The notes beneath the pieces were generated by a model that was not told the DNA's origin, searched no databases, and worked only from the letters and a program-made list of their open reading frames with translations. A DNA stretch of 64,000 bases from Gracilimonas sp. Lineage in GTDB: Bacteria; Bacteroidota; Rhodothermia; Balneolales; Balneolaceae. Below are positions 27,741 to 35,900 of the stretch, piece by piece. Every line of letters begins with the position of its first letter. The stretch's first letter is position 1. The DNA lies in NCBI GenBank assembly GCA_022450045.1, contig JAKURD010000013.1, positions 1-64,000 of the forward strand. Direction: 5' to 3'. The position numbers and the translations under genes are program-made.

Positions 27741-27860
27741 TTATGTTCCTCCTTTATGAGATAGGTAATCGGCTTTTCGCTGTTCGGCTACCTCGATTTC
27801 CTGTTTGGATGTTTTCTGTGATTTTTTGGAAAATCCATTTGTTAGTATGCTGTGTTCAAG
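27741..27860 (-). pseudogene. remnant of HigB/RelE-type (Gp49-like) toxin, C-terminus only
   Basis: Reading the minus strand into the antitoxin gene gives NGFSKKSQKTSKQEIEVAEQ then RKADYLSHKGGT and a stop one base before the antitoxin ATG. The pattern GF-x-KK-x-QKT-x(3)-EI-x(2)-A-x(4)-DY is the typical C-terminus of the Gp49-like toxin family, including the lysine-rich strand and last helix. An in-frame TGA lies about 8 codons further up (27861-27863) and the rest of the toxin is absent. Confidence 0.75.
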
Positions 27861-28123
27861 TCATTAGTAATTATTTCTCCTTCAAACATTTCTTCACCAG
27901 GTTTTAATAAGAATAACTGGAATATATGACCCGCTCCAGTATCATCTAATAATGAGTTCCCTTCTGATTTATAAACAATTCTCCATTCACTTTGATCAAT
28001 AGTAAAGGCAGGAGTATTTTTTATTCCATTGCCAGAAAACTTTTCTATTGTTTTCCATTCTTGTCCATAAGAAATATTAAGGGTAAGGAGGAAAAAAATT
28101 GAAGGTAGAAGTATATTTTTCAT
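27842..28123 (-). pseudogene. small secreted protein, probably truncated at its C-terminus
   Basis: 93 residues with a clear signal peptide (MKNILLPSIFFLLTLNISYG, cleavage before QEW). The body has WRIVYKSEGNSLLDDTGAGHIFQLFLLKPGEE, which resembles small Bacteroidota proteins of unknown function that continue for another 30-40 residues as beta strands. Here the frame ends in NTAY right where the toxin remnant begins, so the 3' end was probably lost in the same deletion. It may still be expressed as a short form. Confidence 0.5.
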
Positions 28124-28161
28124 CTTGTGTATATTTTCTGAGTAAAATTAAAAACCTGAAA

Positions 28162-28407
28162 TTATTCAATTTCTTTACCCCGAATTAACCTCGTAAGTGC
28201 TTCAATCAATTCAAGTATTGTATCTGGTTCTTTCAGATCCAATTCCGGTCCTATATTAAGAGCTTCTCCGTTTCCTCTGTATGATTGTATCCTAAGCACA
28301 TCACCTTCAGACCAATCTTTAACACTTGAGCGGGACTGTTTTGAAACATAGGTAATACGAATATTTGAAACACTTACAAATTGGTTACCTTTTTTATCTT
28401 TTGGCAT
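28162..28407 (-). CDS. small protein of unknown function
   Basis: 81 residues: a Lys-rich start, then a beta-rich segment (QFVSVSNIRITYVSKQSRSSVKDWSEGDVLRIQSY) and a C-terminal helix (EPDTILELIEALTRLIRG). No signal peptide or membrane helix. The composition and the ordered pattern of strands and helix suggest a real folded protein. It is one of a cluster of small accessory genes; I do not recognise a family. Confidence 0.5.
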   Translation of the reverse strand: MPKDKKGNQFVSVSNIRITYVSKQSRSSVKDWSEGDVLRIQSYRGNGEALNIGPELDLKEPDTILELIEALTRLIRGKEIE

Positions 28408-28800
28408 GAAATTGAATTCTATGGTTTACTTATTAGCCAGCTAACATAATATTATCCGAACGAGGGTATTGTTAGGGCGAACGAGCCGAAATCGCTTTTA
28501 TCCGCCTTCCTGTACCTTTTCATTCGCATACTGTGATTTTTTGGGGTGTTATCCGAACGGCTGTTCGCCTAAGGTGTTCGTATACCCCCCCCGGTTTTGC
28601 CCCACCAATATAACACCTTAACCCATTATTGCAAGTGGAGATAGCACTAACACCCTCCGCCGGACCGAAATAATGGCACCCAACCCGTTCTGCATTCGAT
28701 GTTCCTTGCTTGATGTTGGAGGTTCACCTTCCCCTCTTTTTCGGAGCCTTAACCTTTTGCTATCCCGAAAGTCGGGAGGCCAAACCAAAAGTGGATGAAT
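28408..28800. other. 393-bp intergenic region with a long imperfect stem and a C8 tract
   Basis: TTAGGGCGAACGAGCC (28472-28487) pairs imperfectly with GGCTGTTCGCCTAA (28559-28572), and GGGTAT/ATACCC extend the stem outward; TTATCCGAACG occurs twice (28452, 28549). An eight-C run is at about 28585-28592. CATTCGATGTTCCTTGC (28693-28709) belongs to the dispersed 'GATGTTC' word family. No gene is supported. Confidence 0.5.
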
Positions 28801-30063
28801 CTAATCCACCGCATCTTCATGATAGTGCTGCATCGCCTTCAAAAAGCTAACCGCAGCCAAAACCCCGCATACCGTAAATACAAGCAACAGTGCTTTTGAA
28901 GGGCCGTACAGATCCGTAAAGATATTGTCGATGAGCCAGCCCGTTACCGGCGGTCCGATCCCAAATCCCACAATGCTGACTACGAATAAATAGACCGCGC
29001 CGGCCATTCCCCGCATGTCCGACTTCACAAAATACTGGATGAGCGCCGCCGCCACTCCGTTGTAAGAGGAGGCGATCACATTCCCGATCCCAATTAATAC
29101 AAAAGCCGTCATCACCGACTCCGCCATCAAGCCAAAATAGTAGAACGGGAGTCCGCCGAGGGCGGCTGCGATCCCCATCACAAAACGTTTCTCCGGGCCG
29201 TATTTGATCGCCAGTTTATCGGCCAGCCATCCGGAAACATTCACCCCGGCCCCGGCCAGAAACATAAACCAGCCGTATTGCGGGATAAGTGATGGAAACT
29301 CAAACGTATCATTCAGTACATTTCCGATGAAAGCTAAAATAGTGTAACCGCTGAGGGCCAAAGAGGAAAATCCAGCCAAATGATATCGTACCGCTTTTTT
29401 CCCAAGAATAAATTTTAGTACTTCAAAAAAACGGGAAGCTGAACGTTCACTTTTGCCAAATTTCCGAGCCGGTTCACGAATCAACAAGTAACCAATAGCG
29501 GCTAAAATCAATCCCGGCCAACCCACAATCTTCATAGCCTCTCTCCAATCGTAAGCTTGCGCTACTGAGCCGCCGATCAAAAATGAGAGCCCTACCCCAA
29601 CAAAGATCCCTGAGGCGTACACTGAGAATACGCGTGCTCTTTTTTCAGGAGGAAAGTAATCGGCCAATAACGAATATACGGCAGGACTTAAAGCCGACTG
29701 ACTCACCCCAACAAAAAATCTCGCTGTGACGAGGAAAAAGAAGGAGCTGGCAAATCCGCTGGCCACGGTCATCAGGCTCCAGATCACAAGTCCGGTGAGG
29801 ATGATCCGCTTTCGGGAAAACTGATCAGCGAACCATCCCATAAAGATTCCGCATACGGCATAGATCAGGGAAAAAGCGGGGCCGTAGAGAACCCCGATCT
29901 GTGTGTTCGTAAAGCCAAGGTCATCCCGAATAGCCGTTCCCAATACTGCCACGATCTGCCGGTCCACAAAGCTGGAGATGTAAATGAGGAATAATAATCC
30001 AAGTACCAGCCAGGCGTAGAATGCGGGAGAGCGGGCTTCGATTTTGTCATACAGAAATTTCAT
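28801..30063 (-). CDS. MFS transporter (Spinster-like)
   Basis: 420 residues from the ATG at 30063; the frame stays open for another 90 codons upstream, but that part is not protein-like and overlaps repeat DNA. Twelve membrane helices are expected from the hydrophobic blocks. MFS signature GWFADQFSRKRII between helices 2 and 3 (about 70-82) and RFFVGVSQSALSPAVYSLLADYFPPEKRARVFS near helix 4/5 resemble the Spns subgroup. Substrate unknown; sphingolipid-like or other amphipathic compounds are typical for relatives. Divergent from asd. Confidence 0.87.
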   Translation of the reverse strand: MKFLYDKIEARSPAFYAWLVLGLLFLIYISSFVDRQIVAVLGTAIRDDLGFTNTQIGVLYGPAFSLIYAVCGIFMGWFADQFSRKRIILTGLVIWSLMTVASGFASSFFFLVTARFFVGVSQSALSPAVYSLLADYFPPEKRARVFSVYASGIFVGVGLSFLIGGSVAQAYDWREAMKIVGWPGLILAAIGYLLIREPARKFGKSERSASRFFEVLKFILGKKAVRYHLAGFSSLALSGYTILAFIGNVLNDTFEFPSLIPQYGWFMFLAGAGVNVSGWLADKLAIKYGPEKRFVMGIAAALGGLPFYYFGLMAESVMTAFVLIGIGNVIASSYNGVAAALIQYFVKSDMRGMAGAVYLFVVSIVGFGIGPPVTGWLIDNIFTDLYGPSKALLLVFTVCGVLAAVSFLKAMQHYHEDAVD

Positions 30064-30799
30064 GGCGCAAAGATAGAACACAGATCGGTGGGATGGAAAT
30101 TTGAACATCGAACAAGGAACGTCCAACTTTGAAGTTTTCTGGCTGCTCCTTTTTGGAATTTTCTTATCGTCCAGAGGTGAGGTGGAAGCTTGAGTTTCCA
30201 AGTATGCGTTCGCCAAGCCGGAGCTTGGGAATGAGGAAAAGGCGTCTTCCCCCCTAATTTTAGGGTAGAAACAAAGAGGGTTGCGAATACGGGCAGCCAA
30301 GTCTGCTTTACAAATTTGAATCCAAGTTACCAAACATTTCCACTTCCTCTTTCTTTTGTACCGACAAAAGAAACAAAAACTTCCGGCGGCGAAATAAATG
30401 CTAAAACGGACTCCATTCCACTAAAAGAAATCAATACTCCATAACCGGGCTTGCCAATATTCCGGTACCATGCAGTATGATTTCTTTCTTAACGTTGCAT
30501 TGCACCCGTTTCTTAACACATTTATTTCTAAGGCCGATTATCGAATTCATCAGGGCAATCCTCCCATCACGAAAATCATGGTTCAAAAACGAGACACTTG
30601 CCAGAGTCCCGGTGTTTTAATTGGCACCTATTTTCACCAAGGGATCTTCTCCCCTGTTTATAGGAGAGAAACAAAGGGGGGTACGAATTCGGTGAACCGG
30701 GGGTTGCCTCTTTTTTATAGAAATAATTCCACAAAAAGGGTTCAGAATACGTATTTTTCAGGCTCACTGATTTTTTATTCAAACACTCACTTATTCAGC
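30064..30799. other. 736-bp intergenic region with dispersed repeats
   Basis: Holds: GAACATCGAACAAGGAACG (30103-30121), a member of the word-type repeats; two related stretches around 30250-30293 and 30643-30693 sharing AGAAACAAAG and GCGAAT/TACGAAT; and the structured 186-bp repeat at 30351-30536. The asd frame is open from 30470 but the region before 30800 has no coding features. No riboswitch fold was recognised upstream of asd. Confidence 0.55.
30351..30536 (+). repeat. structured interspersed repeat R4, copy 1
   Basis: Begins with a hairpin (TTTCTTTTGT / ACAAAAGAAA, 30351-30373), followed by a second stem AAAGAAATCA (30424-30433) with TGATTTCTTT (30478-30487), and ends TTTCTAAGGCC. The second copy is at 42801-42991. 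Confidence 0.7.
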
Positions 30800-31849
30800 A
30801 TGAAAGTTGGAATATTAGGCGCAACCGGTGCTGTCGGCCAAAAATTTATTCGCTTACTTCAGGGACATCCCTGGTTTGAAATTGAGGCTTTGGGTGCCTC
30901 AGAGCGGTCTGCCGATAAGAAATATAAAGACGCCGCCAACTGGATTGAAGATGTGGTTCTTCCTGAATCCATCAAAGAGATGACGGTCAGGAATTGTAAG
31001 CCCGCCGAATTTGGTGACGTGGATTTTGTCTTTTCAGGATTGGATTCATCTGTTGCCGGAGAGATCGAAAAAGCTTTTGCTTCTGCCGGAATTCCGGTCA
31101 TCTCCAATGCCAAAAATTATCGGCAAGATCCTACGGTTCCATTACTTATCCCGGAAATCAATCCCGATCATACTGAGCTCATCAAAAAGCAGACGTTCAC
31201 CAAAGACGGCAGCGGATGGATCGTGACCAACCCTAACTGCGTGGCTGTCCCCCTCGCCATTTCGCTGAAACCATTGTATGATGCTTTTGGGATCCAAGCG
31301 CTGATCCTAACTACCATGCAGGCGGTCTCCGGAGCAGGCTATCCCGGCGTGGCCAGTTTGGATATTTTGGGAAATGTGATTCCATTCATTTCAGGAGAAG
31401 AGCCTAAAGTTGGTCCTGAGACCCGAAAAATTTTAAGTACGCTGGAAGGAACCACCTTAGCGAAACCGCATTTTCCGGTTCAAGCTACGGCAACCAGGGT
31501 GCCTACCATCAACGGACACATGATCTCGGTAACCGCTAAGCTCGAAGATCCGCCCTCAAACTTTGAAGAATTGAAGGCAGCGTACACGAACTGGAAAAAT
31601 CCAATCGGTGATCTTGATCTTCCCTTCTCTCCAAAAAAGCTATACAAGCTGCATGAGGAAGAACAGTATCCACAGCCGCGCTTACATGCCGATGCAGAAA
31701 ACGGAATGCAGCTGCATTTAGGTCGATTAAGAAAAGCCGAAGTGTTTGATGTCAGCTTTGTGGCCATGGCGCATAATACCATTCGCGGTGCAGCGGGCGG
31801 TGCTATTTTAAATGCGGAATTGTTGGTGAAGAAAGGATTTTTGAAATAG
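30800..31849 (+). CDS. asd: aspartate-semialdehyde dehydrogenase, archaeal/fungal type
   Basis: 349 residues from the ATG at 30800, where the NADP-binding GILGATGAVGQ begins at residue 4. Catalytic Cys at about 146 in NPNCVAVPLA, substrate-binding MQAVSGAGYPG at about 178 and C-terminal MAHNTIRGAAGGA. These signatures match the archaeal/fungal-type subgroup rather than the E. coli type. The enzyme reduces aspartyl phosphate to the semialdehyde on the way to lysine, threonine and methionine. Monocistronic. Confidence 0.93.
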   Translation: MKVGILGATGAVGQKFIRLLQGHPWFEIEALGASERSADKKYKDAANWIEDVVLPESIKEMTVRNCKPAEFGDVDFVFSGLDSSVAGEIEKAFASAGIPVISNAKNYRQDPTVPLLIPEINPDHTELIKKQTFTKDGSGWIVTNPNCVAVPLAISLKPLYDAFGIQALILTTMQAVSGAGYPGVASLDILGNVIPFISGEEPKVGPETRKILSTLEGTTLAKPHFPVQATATRVPTINGHMISVTAKLEDPPSNFEELKAAYTNWKNPIGDLDLPFSPKKLYKLHEEEQYPQPRLHADAENGMQLHLGRLRKAEVFDVSFVAMAHNTIRGAAGGAILNAELLVKKGFLK

Positions 31850-31865
31850 AATAATTAATTCCCTT

Positions 31866-31899
31866 AATGTAGAAACGCAAAATATTGCGTCTCTACATT
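31866..31899. terminator. bidirectional terminator hairpin between asd and the minus-strand pair
   Basis: AATGTAGAAACGCAA pairs with TTGCGTCTCTACATT, a 15-bp near-perfect stem with a four-base loop, lying between two converging genes. Confidence 0.8.
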
Positions 31900-31910
31900 A
31901 TTGATAAATA

Positions 31911-32303
31911 TTATTCCCCATCCATGTCATCCAACCGTTGTTGTGACATGTACAGATTCAATTTTGTGGACATTCGGATGGCCTCGCTTCGATCTCTTCT
32001 TTTGATATCCAGCTTGATCACTCCCTGATCGCTTCCGGGCAATGGTTCAAAAAATGCCCACTGATTGGCCTTTATAATCAGCTTACCACCGGAAAATAAA
32101 AACCCTTTCTTGTACTGAATGCTTTTGATGTTATCCAACTGAATGGAAAATTTCGACAGGTTGCTGATCCCGTTACCACTGACATCGTACACCTTATATT
32201 CGAACAGGAGTTCATTATCGGCAAAACTTAGAATGCCCTTCACTTCTTTGTACTTATTTAATTCAGTACCCTCATACATGGAATATTTATAGGGAATGCT
32301 CAT
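31911..32303 (-). CDS. small PH-like protein of unknown function, paralogue 2
   Basis: 130 residues, no signal peptide. Predicted beta-rich first two thirds (GILSFADNELLFEYKVYDV, LDNIKSIQYKKGFLFSGGKLIIKANQWAFFEPLPGSD) and a C-terminal helix (RSEAIRMSTKLNLYMSQQRLDDMD), as in bacterial PH-like domains. It aligns over its whole length with the next gene upstream; both share KKG-F-GGK, LPG-D and IKR-x(2)-R-x-A-x(2)-S-x(2)-LNL. Start overlaps the upstream stop by four bases. Confidence 0.6.
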   Translation of the reverse strand: MSIPYKYSMYEGTELNKYKEVKGILSFADNELLFEYKVYDVSGNGISNLSKFSIQLDNIKSIQYKKGFLFSGGKLIIKANQWAFFEPLPGSDQGVIKLDIKRRDRSEAIRMSTKLNLYMSQQRLDDMDGE

Positions 32304-32683
32304 TCTTCGTTATCCAATTCACTTAATTTCTGTTCTGATATCCTCAGGTTCAGGTTTGATGAGATAGAAGCGGCGGTTTCCCTGTTCTTGCGCTTTATTT
32401 TGAGTACACGTTCATTCAGGTCCTTTCCCGGCAGATCTCCAAATGATTTTGCTGTTTTCCCATGTAAAATCATCTTTCCGCTGAACCATCCTTTTTTGAA
32501 CTCCAGCATATCAAGTTCGGAGAGAGGGATCTTAGCTGTCTTCAACTCAGACTGATAAGCCTCAACAACCGCATCTTTTTTGTGGAATTCAAAGACCAGA
32601 TACTCTCCCTCCACGCGCAGGATTCCTTCCACTTTCATGAATCCGCCGTTTAAATTTTCGATACTAAAAGGTAAGCTTCGCAT
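32300..32683 (-). CDS. small PH-like protein of unknown function, paralogue 1
   Basis: 127 residues: EGILRVEGEYLVFEF, IPLSELDMLEFKKGWFSGKMILHGKTAKSFGDLPGKD and a final helix (NRETAASISSNLNLRISEQKLSELD). Same architecture as the downstream paralogue, so the pair arose by tandem duplication and is translationally coupled (ATGA). A membrane-lipid or protein-docking role is a guess from the PH-like pattern. Divergent from the lamin-tail gene. Confidence 0.6.
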   Translation of the reverse strand: MRSLPFSIENLNGGFMKVEGILRVEGEYLVFEFHKKDAVVEAYQSELKTAKIPLSELDMLEFKKGWFSGKMILHGKTAKSFGDLPGKDLNERVLKIKRKNRETAASISSNLNLRISEQKLSELDNEE

Positions 32684-32814
32684 ATGCAGTATTGATTTTT
32701 ATAGAGTTAGCTACTGATGGTCTTATTTATAAAAAAGTACAAAAAATCTGTAAGGAGTGCGCGTTTCATCGCTCTAACTATATGGCTAACAAAAGAGAAA
32801 TAACTAATCATTGC

Positions 32815-32884
32815 CTTGGGGACCGGAAGATCCCCAATGTCCTTCCAGGGGTAAAAGGTGGAATATCCTTTTACCCTGTTTTTT
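32815..32884 (+). terminator. two hairpins ending in a T-run, no upstream gene (possible small RNA end)
   Basis: TTGGGGA..TCCCCAA (32816-32837) is followed by GGGTAAAAGG (32848-32858) pairing with CCTTTTACCC (32867-32876) and TGTTTTTT. This is a good plus-strand terminator, yet the only genes nearby start at 32683 (minus) and 32967 (plus). It either ends a short RNA starting after 32684 or attenuates the downstream gene. Confidence 0.6.
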
Positions 32885-32966
32885 GGCTTTGTTAAATGAG
32901 TATAACACTTGTCGTTAAGCCGGATCAAAGCTGATTTAATTTTTTCTTCGAGCTATTTCTTTCGGC

Positions 32967-35900
32967 ATGAAAAATTTACTGCTTTTTATACTGATCGTAC
33001 TGCCTGCTTTTGCTGCTGCTCAGACCGTTAATTTCGAAGATGGTTTCTCTGATGGAGATTATACTGCGAATCCCGCTTGGACAGGCAATACTGAAGATTT
33101 CGAAATTTTTGAATTGAACGGTAACAACGTAGTCCGTTTGTCTGGTCCGGGAGCTTCCACCTCTTACCTTTCAACCCCATCCGCAAATACAGTTGGTTAT
33201 TGGGAGTTTTTTGTCCGTATAGATGGCGCAGCCCCCTCCGGTTCAAATAAAACTGAAATCTTTTTAATGAGTGATATTCAGGATTTGACTGGTTCAGTTA
33301 ATGGATATGCAGTCCGTGTTGGTGAAACCGGTGAAGATATTTTTCGTGTCGTTCGTTATGATTCCGGCTCTGAATCAAGTACTATTGTTTCCGATACGAC
33401 AGTGGTACAATCCAGCAGTTCCTATCGGGTGAAAGTTGCACGTGATAGTTCGGGTAATTGGGCCATTGAAGTTGGCGAGGGTTACGCCGGGCAGTTAAAA
33501 ACCTCAGGCAATACAGGAACGGATAACACCTATACCACCACCTCCTATTTTGGTTTTAAGGTCGATTATACTTCCAGCAGAATCGATGATTTTTACTTCG
33601 ACTTTAAAATAGACATACCACCTTTAAAAATTGCTTCCATCTCTCCTGTTAGTGATACCGAAGTTGATATAACATTTTCAAGAGAAATTGATTTTGGAAC
33701 GACTGATGTTTCTGATTTTACTTTAGATCCCGGGAGCATTAATCCTCAATCAACAGGCCAACAAAGTGCGAAGGTTGCCCGTCTTACTTTTTCAAACCCC
33801 TTCTCCGGTGGCGAGTACGAACTTACTATTAACGATATTGGCGATGCTGCCAATGAAACAACTCTGGCTGACACTTCCATCTCATTCGTGATCTTTGACG
33901 ACTACCAGCCCGGCGATATCATTATCAACGAGTTCATGAAAGATCCACCCTCCGGGACAGCTGAATATGTGGAGCTTAAAAATATATCTGACCGCTATTT
34001 GAATTTACGGGATTGGAAGATAGGTGATAACAATACCTTTGAAACAATAACGGGATCAGATTTTGCCATTCTTCCCGATAGTTTCGCTGTTGTGTCTGCT
34101 AATACATTGGCTTTAAGTAACTTTTATGGGAATGCTAATTACGTGCAGGCTTCACTGCCAGCTTTGAATAACGCAGGGGCTGAACAGGTTCGAATACGGG
34201 ACAAAAGTGATATAACTCAAGACTCTCTCGAATATAATTCAAACTGGGGTGGCGTGGATGTAGCTATTGAACGCCGGGACCCCACCGTTTCATCCACTTT
34301 CATAGAAAATTGGGCAGACAGTCCCGCCGATAACTTTGGAACTCCCGGCTTCACGAACCAAATAGCTGAAGACATAAAGGCCCCGGAGATATCCAAGCTG
34401 TTGATCCAAAACAGCCAGACTATTATACTCGTTGCTTCGGAGCGCCTGGAAAACACATCAGCGGAAACGGTCGGCAATTATGTTCTCAGCCAAAACCCTG
34501 AATCCGGAACCACTCCGCCTGCTATTCCAACGATCGCAGCCGCCACCCAAATTGCCGCTGACTCTGTGGAGCTTAGCTTAGATTCAAGCCTGGAAGAATA
34601 CGATGGCAGCTGGATCTTAACTGCCGATAACCTGACCGATATTTTTGGCAATGCATCCGATGAACAAGCTGAATTTACTTTTTCGAATCCCTTTACGATC
34701 TCTGAAGTCACAATGCCTTCTGACAGTGAAATTCTAATTCTCTTTAAAGAAAAGGTAAACTTTTCCTCCGTAGCAGCAGAGGATTTTACCGTGAATGAGG
34801 TGGTTTTAGGCGGCTCGTCAACTATAACTCAACCTGGAGCAGATCAGATCCTGATCGATCTTCCCTCAGCATTATCCTCCGGGCCCAACCTGATTGCCGT
34901 TTCTAATATTCAAAGTGTGACCGGCTGGAATATCCCCCAAAATACTCAATTCGAATTTTTTGTTTTTAACGACTACCAGCCCGGCGATATCATCATCAAC
35001 GAATTCATGAAAGATCCACCCACCGGCACTGCTGAATATGTGGAGCTCAAAAATATTTCAGGGCGATATTTAAACTTGCGGGATTGGGAGATCGGTGATA
35101 ATAGCTCTATCACTTCCATCAACGGTGCAGACTTCGTGATCCTCCCGGATAGCTTTGCAGTGATCTCAGCAGATACCGTTACCCTGAATTTATTTTACGG
35201 AGAAGCAAATTATATACAGGCTTCACTTCCCGCTCTGAATAATGCAGGAGATCAGATCCGCCTTTTCGATGACAGCGGAGTCTTAGCCGATTCGCTGGAA
35301 TATAATTCAGACTGGGGCGGTGAAGATGTGGCCATTGAACGCCGAGACGCCAATGTTTCCTCCACTTTCAGAGAAAACTGGGGAGACAGTCCCGCCGATA
35401 ACTTTGGAACTCCGGGCTTTACCAATCAAATTCAATCTGATACAACACCCCCTGAAATTACATCACTCTCCGTATTGAACGACAGTACTTTTCAAGTGAT
35501 ATTTTCGGAGCGCATTCAGCCCGGGCCTGCCGGAGATAAAGCCAATTACAGCCTTTCGAAACCTGACGGACTTCCATCTGCTCCGCCTTCTCTGGAATCT
35601 GCGGAATTTCTGGCGCCGGATACGGTCATCCTTTCCTACCCAAATGCGTTGCCCAGGCAGGAACAGGGCAGTGAGTACGGGCTTACCATCGAAGGGCAAT
35701 CGGATATATTTGGGAATATAGCACCAACCCTTGAAGATTCTTTTTTCCTGATCGATATTACCCAGGCCGACCCCGGCGATGTGGTCATCAACGAATTTAT
35801 GTACGATCCGGGTACAGAGTTTTCTGAATTCATCGAACTGCATAATCCCACAGACAGAAATTTCGACCTTCAGGGATGGACCTTCAATGACAATACCGGA

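Noticed and set aside
28440..28600. Integron attC site
   Set aside because: The stem with bulges is suggestive, but the core boxes are in the wrong order (GTTAGGG at the left and CCTAAG at the right), there is no integrase, and neighbouring genes are not spaced like cassettes.
30064..30333. N-terminal extension of the MFS transporter
   Set aside because: The added 90 residues are not membrane-like and come from repeat DNA; the family starts at the ATG at 30063.
30470..30799. N-terminal extension of asd
   Set aside because: The NADP-binding motif that begins the enzyme is at residue 4 of the ATG at 30800; upstream sequence is a dispersed repeat.
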